Below, piece by piece: positions 17,221-25,754 of a stretch of 64,000 nucleotides of DNA (position 1 is its first letter; the number at the start of each line of letters is the position of its first letter). The position numbers were made by a program, and so were the translations under genes. This DNA is from Cupriavidus yeoncheonensis (lineage in GTDB: Bacteria > Pseudomonadota > Gammaproteobacteria > Burkholderiales > Burkholderiaceae), in the NCBI RefSeq assembly GCF_905397275.1, contig NZ_CAJPUY010000002.1, positions 372,001 to 436,000 of the forward strand, written 5' to 3'. The notes beneath the pieces are model-generated. The model searched no databases and was not told where the DNA came from. It saw only the letters and a program-made list of their open reading frames with translations.

Positions 17221-17296
17221 GAATCGGAGAATTGTCATTGCGCCGGGCTCGGCGGGCTTTGGGAGGACTCTGGAATTGACAACGTCTATTGCTGCC
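17221..17296 (+). repeat. 76-bp diverged direct repeat, copy B
   Basis: This copy aligns without gaps to 9871-9946 (59 of 76 positions). It lies in the shared upstream region of the HicA-like gene and the NYN gene. It contains TTGTCA (17232-17237) and TGACAA (17277-17282), the same half-sites as in the operator at 17182-17199; copy A does not keep both. Confidence 0.75.
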
Positions 17297-17375
17297 GCGC
17301 AAGGCTCCCGCTAGTTGAAGAGCCGCGTATTAGGCGCCGATTTGCCATTATCATGACGTCACCCTTCGTCACACA

Positions 17376-18185
17376 ATGAGCGAACAGATGAGCGCACCAC
17401 CTCTTGTTGCCGAATCTCGTGTTGCCGTACTTGTCGACTGCGATAACACGACGCCGGACATACTGGACTACGCCCTTCGCGTTGTGGCTCAGTTTGGACG
17501 CGTGGTGCTCCGGCGCGGCTATGGCAATCAGAGCACGCTCGGAAAGACATGGCAGGAAGCGCTGGTTCGGCAGGCCTTTACGCCATGCCTTCAGTATCAA
17601 TACGCGGCCGGAAAGAACACCGCCGACATTGCGCTGGCCCTGGATGCGCTGGAAGCCATGTTCGATCACCGGGCTGACAAGTTCTGCGTGGTGACCAGCG
17701 ACTCTGATTTTGCCTATCTCTGCCGTAAGCTCCGAGAGCGTGGCGCGACGGTTTGCATCGTTGGAGAATCCAAGACGCCGGAGGCGTTGCGCAATGCCAG
17801 CGACCAGTTCTTCGAGTGGACACCGACCCCAACAACAGTTACCGAGACGGTCGGGGGTGCTCCCATCCAGACGAAGCCAGCTCCGCCAAAGCAGCCTCAA
17901 GTCAAACGACGGCCCAGGTTCGTAGTCGAAGCCATCAGTTTGCTTGCCGCCAACACCTCCGAGGGCCGCGTGCATCTCGCTGCGCTGGGGCAGTATCTCA
18001 AGCGTACAGATCCCAGCTTCACGCCCCCCAGCTATGGACATTCTGGCCTGGTGGACATGCTGAAGACCTACGACCGTCTCGCCCTGAAGAAGGAGGCCGG
18101 CGGTCATTACACCGTTGGACTGGCTGAAATGGGATTGAGCGAAACGAACGCCGCTGCCGCGCCTGCGTTGGCAACCGGCAACTAG
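17376..18185 (+). CDS. NYN domain protein with OST-HTH/LOTUS domain (LabA-like)
   Basis: A 269-residue protein. The NYN (PIN-like) domain spans residues 14-147, with the acidic residues D21 and D23 in LVDCDN, D84 in GKNTADIALALDALE, and D109/D111 in VVTSDSDF, all placed to bind a metal ion. A proline-rich linker (148-180) leads to an OST-HTH/LOTUS RNA-binding domain (about 184-258; VEAISLLAANTSEGRVHLAA, then GLVDMLKTYDRLAL). Such proteins are probable RNases or RNA-binding regulators in the cytoplasm. It is divergent from the HicA/HicB-like pair across a 225-bp region with their operator. The second ATG at 17388 is an alternative start. Confidence 0.85.
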   Translation: MSEQMSAPPLVAESRVAVLVDCDNTTPDILDYALRVVAQFGRVVLRRGYGNQSTLGKTWQEALVRQAFTPCLQYQYAAGKNTADIALALDALEAMFDHRADKFCVVTSDSDFAYLCRKLRERGATVCIVGESKTPEALRNASDQFFEWTPTPTTVTETVGGAPIQTKPAPPKQPQVKRRPRFVVEAISLLAANTSEGRVHLAALGQYLKRTDPSFTPPSYGHSGLVDMLKTYDRLALKKEAGGHYTVGLAEMGLSETNAAAAPALATGN

Positions 18186-18217
18186 CCAGACAGCCTCAAC
18201 CCGAAGCTCGGCACATG

Positions 18218-18475
18218 GTCTCGGACTTGCAACGCAGGCGGCGGAAGCTGGCGGCCGCTTGCGACCTGGCGTTGCCGTGCAAGCTGTATCCGCATACCAT
18301 AACCGGGGCGTCGAAGCCGTCGAGCTGCTGCTTGAGATGATTCGGGGCGGGCTCACACCGGTCACCGCGACGCGACGCGACGCCTGCCGGTGCTGCCGTA
18401 CATCGTGACGACACATCGACCGGATCGCAATGATTTGGACGACATTGATCGGGGTGCTCACTGCGGAGCTTGATC
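18218..18475 (+). pseudogene. Decayed M81 (MlrC-like) metallopeptidase fragment
   Basis: Conceptual translation in shifting frames gives LAAACD-LALPCKLYPHT (from about 18254 to 18297), then NRGVEAVELLLEMIRGGLTP (about 18300-18360), then RRLPVLPYIVTTHRP (about 18374-18418). These match, in order, the middle of MlrC/M81 metallopeptidases (KTYPH, RG-EA--LL--RG---P, LP-LP). At least two frameshifts separate them and no start or remaining domains are seen, so this is a small inactive relic. It suggests that the interval between the NYN gene and nrdB has been an accessory insertion site. Confidence 0.55.
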
Positions 18476-18616
18476 CACTCTAGCTCGCCTTCCGGCTTGA
18501 GTTGAGATCGGTCGCCTCGGCGCCGATCGACACGTTTCAGCGCAGTTTCGAGACCCCTTAGCTGGCGCTCACCATAGTCCGCTCTAGGACGATCGCAGCC
18601 ACCTGTTATCTCGAGT
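18476..18616. other. Unassigned sequence between MlrC relic and nrdB terminator
   Basis: About 140 bp with no recognisable gene. It may be further remnant sequence. Confidence 0.4.
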
Positions 18617-18643
18617 CAAAAAAAACGGGAGCGATCAGCTCCC
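18617..18643 (-). terminator. Rho-independent terminator after nrdB
   Basis: On the minus strand GGGAGC-TGATC-GCTCCC (18627-18643) is followed by G and a run of eight T (18618-18625). It lies 45-70 bp after the nrdB stop and should end the nrdAB transcript. Confidence 0.9.
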
Positions 18644-18663
18644 ATTTCTCATCATCAAAGCAA

Positions 18664-18687
18664 AACAACAACAACAACAACAACAAC
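18664..18687 (-). repeat. (GTT)8 microsatellite abutting the nrdB stop
   Basis: Eight perfect AAC units on the plus strand read as (GTT)8 in the transcript and begin at the base after the nrdB TGA. Such a perfect trinucleotide run can slip during replication. Confidence 0.95.
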
Positions 18688-19875
18688 TCAATCCCAGCTC
18701 AACGCCCCACCCGTCTGATACTCAATGACGCGTGTCTCAAAGAAGTTCCGTTCCTTCTTCAGATCAATCATCTCAGACATCCACGGGAACGGATTCTCCT
18801 CGTTCGCAAACAACTGATCCAACCCAATCTGCTGGCAGCGTCGATTGCAGATGAAGCGCAGGTACCCCTTGAACATCGGCGCATTCAGCCCAAGCACGCC
18901 GCGCGGCATGGTGTCCTCAGCGTAGCGGTATTCAAGATCCACCGCCTTCTTGAACAGCTCAGTAATCTCAGCCTTGAACTCCGCCGTCCAAAGATGCGGG
19001 TTCTCCAGCTTGATCTGGTTGATCAGGTCGATCCCAAAATTGCAGTGCAGCGACTCATCGCGCAGGATGTACTGATACTGCTCGGCAGCCCCAGTCATCT
19101 TGTTCTGGCGGCCCATCGCCAGGATCTGCGTAAAGCCCACATAGAAGAACAGCCCTTCCATGATGCAGGCGAAGACGATCAGGCTCTTCAGCAGCTTCTG
19201 GTCGTTCTCCGGCGTGCCGGTCTTGAACGACGGGTCGGTCAGCGTGTCGATGAACGGGATCAGGAACTCGTCCTTGTCGCGGATCGACTGCACTTCGTGG
19301 TACGCGTTGAAGATCTCGGCTTCGTTCAGGCCCAGCGATTCAACGATGTACTGGTAGGCGTGCGTGTGGATGGCCTCTTCAAAGGCCTGGCGCAGCAGGT
19401 ACTGGCGGCATTCCGGCGCGGTGATCTGGCGGTAGGTGCCCAGCACGATGTTGTTGGCGGCCAGCGAGTCGGCGGTGACGAAGAAGCCGAGGTTGCGCTT
19501 GATGATGCGGCGCTCGTCCTCGGTCAGGCCGTTGGGGTCTTTCCACAGGGCGATGTCGCGGGACATGTTGATTTCCTGCGGCATCCAGTGGTTGGCGCAG
19601 CCGGCCAGGTACTTTTCCCATGCCCACTTGTACTTGAACGGGACGAGCTGGTTGACGTCGGTCGAGCCATTGATGACGCGCTTGTCGGCGGCGTTGACGC
19701 GGCGGTTGCTCTGCGCGGCGGCGGCGTTGGGATTGTTGCCCAGGATGCCGGCTTGCGTGGCGTCCGGCGGCAGCACGCCTTGCTGGTCGACCGTGGCAGC
19801 GACGGCAGCGGGTTGCAGGGCAGGCTGCGGTGCGGCCTGCGGGGTGGCTTGAACGTCGTCGTCCCAGCTCAGCAT
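18688..19875 (-). CDS. nrdB: Ribonucleoside-diphosphate reductase subunit beta (class Ia)
   Basis: A 395-residue R2 subunit that generates the tyrosyl radical for NDP reduction. The diiron ligands are D136, E167, H170, E240, E274 and H277, and the radical tyrosine is Y174 (EEAIHTHAY). Residues 391-395 (LSWD end, GGALSWD) are the tail that docks into NrdA. A 70-residue N-terminal extension rich in Ala, Pro and Gln precedes the fold and begins MLSWDDD, echoing the tail. The gene lies 140 bp downstream of nrdA on the same strand, with a palindrome between them, and ends in a (GTT)8 run and a terminator. Confidence 0.96.
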   Translation of the reverse strand: MLSWDDDVQATPQAAPQPALQPAAVAATVDQQGVLPPDATQAGILGNNPNAAAAQSNRRVNAADKRVINGSTDVNQLVPFKYKWAWEKYLAGCANHWMPQEINMSRDIALWKDPNGLTEDERRIIKRNLGFFVTADSLAANNIVLGTYRQITAPECRQYLLRQAFEEAIHTHAYQYIVESLGLNEAEIFNAYHEVQSIRDKDEFLIPFIDTLTDPSFKTGTPENDQKLLKSLIVFACIMEGLFFYVGFTQILAMGRQNKMTGAAEQYQYILRDESLHCNFGIDLINQIKLENPHLWTAEFKAEITELFKKAVDLEYRYAEDTMPRGVLGLNAPMFKGYLRFICNRRCQQIGLDQLFANEENPFPWMSEMIDLKKERNFFETRVIEYQTGGALSWD

Positions 19876-19965
19876 GATGTGGTTCTCCGTGATTCGGTGT
19901 TGGGGGCGGCGGTTGGTCAGTGTTTTGACTTTTCACTTCGTGGTGGCGCCGGCCCTCTCCCCCGG

Positions 19966-19991
19966 CCCCTCTCCCGCATGCGGGAGAGGGG
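19966..19991. repeat. 26-bp perfect palindrome (REP-like) between nrdA and nrdB
   Basis: Each arm is CCCCTCTCCCGCA and the two arms meet without a loop. A partial upstream copy (CCTCTCCCCCGGCCCC) precedes it. The form resembles the CCCTCTCCCGC-type extragenic palindromes dispersed in proteobacterial genomes. In the nrdAB mRNA it would form a hairpin between the two genes and could set the NrdA:NrdB ratio. Confidence 0.75.
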
Positions 19992-20015
19992 AGGAACCGA
20001 GGGGTCAGGTAAGAC

Positions 20016-22955
20016 TTACTGGCAGGCTTCGCACTCTTCAAACCCAGGGTCACCCGGGCGCATCGTGCAGACCGCGCCTTCGGCTTCCGGCATGGCCGGG
20101 GCCGATGCGGCGGCGGCGTCCAGGCCGGAGCCGCTGTCGCTGCCCGACGACACCGCGTTCAGCGAACCGCGCGACACGGTGGACTTCTCCACGTGCGTGG
20201 CAGCCATGGTGCGCAGGTAGTACGTGGTCTTCAGGCCGCGCAGCCAGGCTTGCTTGTAGGTGTCGTCCAGCTTCTTGCCCGAGGCGCCGGCCATGTAGAT
20301 GTTCAGGGACTGGGCCTGGTCGATCCACTTCTGGCGGCGGCTGGCGGCTTCCACCAGCCAGCTCGGCTCGACTTCGAACGCGGTGGCGTAGATGTCGCGC
20401 AGGTCTTGCGGAATGCGGTCGATGCGCGACAGCGAGCCGTCGAAGTACTTCAGGTCGGCGACCATCACTTCGTCCCACAGGCCGCGTTCCTTCAGGTCGC
20501 GCACCAGGTAGTCATTGACCACGGTGAACTCGCCCGACAGGTTGGACTTGACGTACAGGTTCTGGAACGTCGGCTCGATGCACGCGGACACGCCGATGAT
20601 GTTCGAGATCGTCGCGGTCGGCGCGATCGCGATGCAGTTCGAGTTGCGCATGCCGTGCTGCTTGATGCGGGCGCGCAGGCCGGTCCAGTCCATGCTGCTG
20701 GACATGTCGACTTCCAGGTAGCCGCCGCGCTCTTCGGCCAGCAGCTTGAGCGAGTCCTGCGGCAGGATGCCGCGGTCCCACAGCGAGCCGGTGTAGGTCT
20801 CGTAGCGGCCACGCTCTTCGGCCAGTTCGGTGGAGGCCTGGTAGGCGTAGTAGCACACGGCTTCCATCGAGGTGTCGGCGAACTTCACCGCGGCGTCGCT
20901 GGAGTACGGCGTGCGCAGCACGTGCAGGCAGTCCTGGAAGCCCATGATGCCCATGCCGACCGGACGGTGGCGCAGGTTGGAGTTGCGGGCCTTCTCGACA
21001 GCGTAGTAGTTGATGTCGATGACGTTATCCAGCATCCGCATGGCGGTGCGGATGGTCTTCTGCAGCTTGGCGTGGTCGAGCGCGTACGAACCGTCGGCCT
21101 GCTTGGCCAGGTGGGCCACCAGGTTCACGGAACCCAGGTTGCACACGGCGATTTCGCTGTCGTTCGTATTCAGCGTGATTTCCGTGCACAGGTTGGAGCT
21201 GTGGACGACGCCGACGTGCTGCTGCGGGCTGCGGATATTGCAAGGATCCTTGAAGGTGATCCACGGGTGGCCGGTTTCGAACAGCATGCCCAGCATCTTG
21301 CGCCAGAGCTGCATGGCCGGAACCTTCTTGAACAGCTTCAGTTCGCCGTTGGCGGCCTTGGCTTCGTAGCCCAGGTAGGCCTGCTCGAACGCCTTTCCGA
21401 CCTTGTCGTGCAGGTCCGGGCAGGTGGACGGCGAGAACAGCGTCCACTCGCCGTTTTCCATCACGCGCTTCATGAACAGGTCCGGAATCCAGTTGGCCGT
21501 GTTCATGTCGTGGGTGCGGCGGCGGTCGTCGCCGGTGTTCTTGCGCAGCTCCAGGAATTCTTCGATGTCCAGGTGCCACGTTTCCAGGTAGGCGCAGACG
21601 GCGCCCTTGCGCTTGCCACCCTGGTTCACTGCCACGGCGGTGTCGTTCACCACCTTCAGGAACGGCACCACGCCCTGCGACTTGCCGTTGGTGCCCTTGA
21701 TGTGCGAGCCCAGTGCGCGCACGTTGGTCCAGTCATTGCCCAGGCCGCCGGCGAACTTGGACAGCAGCGCGTTTTCCTTGAGCGCTTCGTAGATGCCTTC
21801 CAGGTCGTCCGAGACGGTGGTCAGGTAGCACGACGACAGCTGCGAGCGCTGGGTGCCCGAGTTGAACAGGGTCGGCGTGGACGACATGAAGTCGAACGAC
21901 GACAGCAGCTGGTAGAACTCGATGGCGCGCGCTTCGCGGTCGGCTTCGTTGAGGGCCAGGCCCATGGCGACGCGCATGAAGAATGCCTGCGGCATCTCGA
22001 TGCGGGTCTCGTCGATGTGCAGGAAGTAGCGGTCATACAGCGTCTGCAGGCCGAGGTAGTTGAACTGGAAGTCGCGGCCGGCGTCCAGCGCGGCGCCCAG
22101 GCGGGCCAGGTCGAAGGTGGCCAGCTTTTCGTCCAGCAGCTCGGCGGCGATACCGCGGGCGATGAACTTGGGGAAGTACTCGGCGTAACGCGTGGTCATT
22201 TCGGCCTGCGTCACTTCGGCACCCAGGATTTCCTTGCGGATGGTGTGCAGCAGGATACGGGCGGTGACCTGGCTGTAGTCCGGGTCCTTTTCGATCAGGG
22301 TACGCGCGGCCAGGATGGCGGAGTCGTACACCTGCGTCATCGGCACGCCTTCGTACAGGTTCTTCAGCGTTTCCTTCAGGATCGGCTCGGCGCTGACGGC
22401 CTTGCCCAGGCCGGCGCAGGCGTTGTCGAGCAGGGCATGCAGGGCCGCCACGTCCAGCGGCTTGCTCACGCCGGCGTCGCTCACGTTGACCTGGATGCTG
22501 GCTTCCTGCGCGCGGGCCACGACCTGCGCGCTGGCGCTGGCGCGCTCCTGGGCGCGCTTTTCGCGGTACAGCACGTAGGAACGGGCCACTTCGTGCTCGC
22601 CCGAGCGCATCAGGGCCAGTTCGACGTGGTCCTGCACGTCTTCGATATGGATGGCACCACCGCTCGGGCGGCTGCGCACCAGCGCGCGCACCACGTTCTG
22701 CGTCAGTTGCTCGACGATCTCGCGCACGCGCGCGGAAGCGGCGCCCTGCCCGCCGTTCACGGCGAGGAAGGCCTTGGTCATGGCGACGTTGATCTTGGAC
22801 GGCTCGAACGCCACCACGGCGCCGTTACGGCGGATGATCTTGTAATCCTGGTAGTTCGTCGTGCCGGCTTGGGCGGCGGGGGCCTGTTGCTCGGTACCTG
22901 CAATACCGGCGGCGCCCGCTGCGCCCGTGGTGATTTCGTTCTGGGCCGTCTGCAT
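20016..22955 (-). CDS. nrdA: Ribonucleoside-diphosphate reductase subunit alpha (class Ia)
   Basis: A 979-residue R1 subunit. It begins with a linker, then an ATP-cone (about 38-130; YKIIRRNGAVVAFEPSKINV) that gives dATP/ATP activity control, an RNR N-terminal domain (about 165-245) and the ten-stranded barrel. The active site is seen in SSCYLTTVSDDLEGIY (first redox cysteine), SNLCTEITLNT (thiyl cysteine and glutamate) and the finger loop after it. The C-terminal ECEACQ carries the shuttle CxxC pair. It reduces NDPs to dNDPs with NrdB. A long leader with a 22-bp-arm hairpin and two NrdR-like boxes lies upstream. Confidence 0.96.
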   Translation of the reverse strand: MQTAQNEITTGAAGAAGIAGTEQQAPAAQAGTTNYQDYKIIRRNGAVVAFEPSKINVAMTKAFLAVNGGQGAASARVREIVEQLTQNVVRALVRSRPSGGAIHIEDVQDHVELALMRSGEHEVARSYVLYREKRAQERASASAQVVARAQEASIQVNVSDAGVSKPLDVAALHALLDNACAGLGKAVSAEPILKETLKNLYEGVPMTQVYDSAILAARTLIEKDPDYSQVTARILLHTIRKEILGAEVTQAEMTTRYAEYFPKFIARGIAAELLDEKLATFDLARLGAALDAGRDFQFNYLGLQTLYDRYFLHIDETRIEMPQAFFMRVAMGLALNEADREARAIEFYQLLSSFDFMSSTPTLFNSGTQRSQLSSCYLTTVSDDLEGIYEALKENALLSKFAGGLGNDWTNVRALGSHIKGTNGKSQGVVPFLKVVNDTAVAVNQGGKRKGAVCAYLETWHLDIEEFLELRKNTGDDRRRTHDMNTANWIPDLFMKRVMENGEWTLFSPSTCPDLHDKVGKAFEQAYLGYEAKAANGELKLFKKVPAMQLWRKMLGMLFETGHPWITFKDPCNIRSPQQHVGVVHSSNLCTEITLNTNDSEIAVCNLGSVNLVAHLAKQADGSYALDHAKLQKTIRTAMRMLDNVIDINYYAVEKARNSNLRHRPVGMGIMGFQDCLHVLRTPYSSDAAVKFADTSMEAVCYYAYQASTELAEERGRYETYTGSLWDRGILPQDSLKLLAEERGGYLEVDMSSSMDWTGLRARIKQHGMRNSNCIAIAPTATISNIIGVSACIEPTFQNLYVKSNLSGEFTVVNDYLVRDLKERGLWDEVMVADLKYFDGSLSRIDRIPQDLRDIYATAFEVEPSWLVEAASRRQKWIDQAQSLNIYMAGASGKKLDDTYKQAWLRGLKTTYYLRTMAATHVEKSTVSRGSLNAVSSGSDSGSGLDAAAASAPAMPEAEGAVCTMRPGDPGFEECEACQ

Positions 22956-22990
22956 AAGAACTCCTGTCTTTTTTAGCCTGTTTTAAGAGA

Positions 22991-23103
22991 CAAAAGAGTC
23001 CCTGGCGAAATGGGCTGCGAAAGCGTCCTGCCGTGCGTAGGCGGCGGCGGGACTGACTGCCTTTTGCGAAACATTTCGCCAGGGACTCTTGTGATGCGCC
23101 GGC
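22991..23103 (-). ncRNA. Structured 5' leader of nrdA (long hairpin)
   Basis: Arms 22991-23012 and 23082-23103 are complementary at 21 of 22 positions (core AAGAGTCCCTGGCGAAATG). Inside, 23025-23033 (GTCCTGCCG) pairs with 23045-23053 (CGGCGGGAC) with one G-U, and a short CGAAAG/CTTTTG helix joins the two. On the minus strand this RNA would be transcribed between the NrdR boxes and nrdA and ends about 36 nt before the ATG, followed by TTTTGTC. It may be an attenuator, stabiliser or uncharacterised regulatory RNA; a small mobile palindromic element is the alternative. Confidence 0.6.
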
Positions 23104-23179
23104 CCCACATCAGGGTTTCAACCACTATCGCCACGTCTGCGACAGCGCCCCTCACTGCTAGGCCAGCTCCCCGGTTGAA

Positions 23180-23226
23180 CTACTAGATATAGTGGTCACT
23201 GCGGAAAACTGGGCTAAGTATAGTGA
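23180..23226 (-). promoter_or_regulatory. Pair of NrdR-like boxes upstream of nrdA
   Basis: Read on the minus strand, CCACTATATCTAGTAG (23180-23195) and TCACTATACTTAGCCC (23211-23226) resemble the NrdR box, the first strongly and the second in its left half. They start exactly 31 bp apart, i.e. three helical turns, the usual spacing for cooperative NrdR binding. The -10-like TATACT lies in the upstream box, so binding would block RNA polymerase. NrdR is the dATP/ATP-sensing repressor of ribonucleotide reductase genes; its gene is not in this window. Confidence 0.75.
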
Positions 23227-23474
23227 AACAAATCCGAATGACCAGTCTTGACAAGCGTGCTTGCGACACGCTGATGACATGTGCGGCAGCGCCACATTCC
23301 CGGGAACCGCGCTACGACAAGGGATCGCGCCAAGTCGTTCGCAAACGCACATTTTTTGGAAATTTTTTTTATCCGTGCGACGTGCCCGATAGCCCCACAC
23401 CAGCGTGGGGACCTGGCATGTGACATCGTGCCGACATGGTGCCGTGGCAGCCCCTTGGCGGCCCGCGGAGCACC
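23227..23474. other. Intergenic region between nrdA promoter and ampD
   Basis: It contains A/T tracts on 23351-23372 (TTTTTT and TTTTTTTT separated by GGAAA), likely bent DNA or an UP-like element about 130 bp upstream of the NrdR boxes, and a hairpin CCCCAC-N6-GTGGGG (23394-23411) after ampD without a T-run. No gene is seen. Confidence 0.5.
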
Positions 23475-24082
23475 TTAACTGTGCGGGGGGCGGAAGGGTA
23501 ACAGGTTTTGTGGAACGTCGGCGAGACGCGCGAAACGGTCCCAGTCGAAGTGCGGTCCGGGGTCGGTCTTGCGGCCCGGAGCGATGTCACTGTGGCCGGC
23601 AATCGCCTGCACCGGCAAAGCGGCGCGCAGGGCCTTTACCAGCGTGGCGGTGGTGGCGTACTGCGCGGCGGTGAATGGCAGGTCGTCAGAGCCTTCGATC
23701 TCGATGCCGACCGAGAAGTCGTTGCAGCGGCCCCGGCCGAAGAAGTCGGACTGTCCCGCGTGCCAGGCCCGCTTGCCGCACGGCACGAATTGCACGAGTT
23801 CCCCATCGCGCCGGACCAGGAAGTGGGCGGATACCTGCACCTGGTGGATGGTGGCGAAGAACGGGTGGCGGTCGGGGTCGAGCCGGTTCTGGAAGAAGGC
23901 TTCTATGTCGCCGCTGCCGAACTGGCCGGGCGGCAGGCTGATGTTGTGCAGCACCACCAGGTCGACTGGCATGCCCGCGGGCCGCTCGTCGAAATTGGGC
24001 GATGGCACGCGGCGCGCGGCCGGCACCCAGCCTTCGGCGTCCGGCAGGAAGCTGGCCGGGACAGGGCCGGAAGCCGGGGCCG

Positions 24083-24086
<4 letters not shown>
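23475..24086 (-). CDS. ampD: 1,6-anhydro-N-acetylmuramyl-L-alanine amidase AmpD
   Basis: A 203-residue cytoplasmic amidase that cleaves anhydro-muropeptides during cell-wall recycling and so controls AmpR-dependent beta-lactamase in species that have it. Zinc ligands are H47 (VVLHNIS), H165 (AGHSDIAPG) and D175 (KTDPGPHF); K173 and E129 complete the active site. There is no signal peptide, unlike the periplasmic amidase at 8532. Its ATG overlaps the stop of the pilR-like gene by 4 bp, so it is translated from the same mRNA as the pilus regulators. No ampR is in the window. Confidence 0.94.
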
Positions 24087-25729
<1,643 letters not shown>

Positions 25730-25754
25730 GGAGCGGCGTGTCAGGTGCGGAAGT

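Noticed and set aside
18664..18687. CAA/GTT repeat as a possible CRISPR or tandem array
   Set aside because: It is a plain trinucleotide run with no spacers.
20193..22976. Very long open frame on the strand opposite nrdA (about 930 codons)
   Set aside because: It mirrors codon bias of nrdA in a GC-rich genome, has no domain and no ribosome site; the nrdA frame carries all known motifs.
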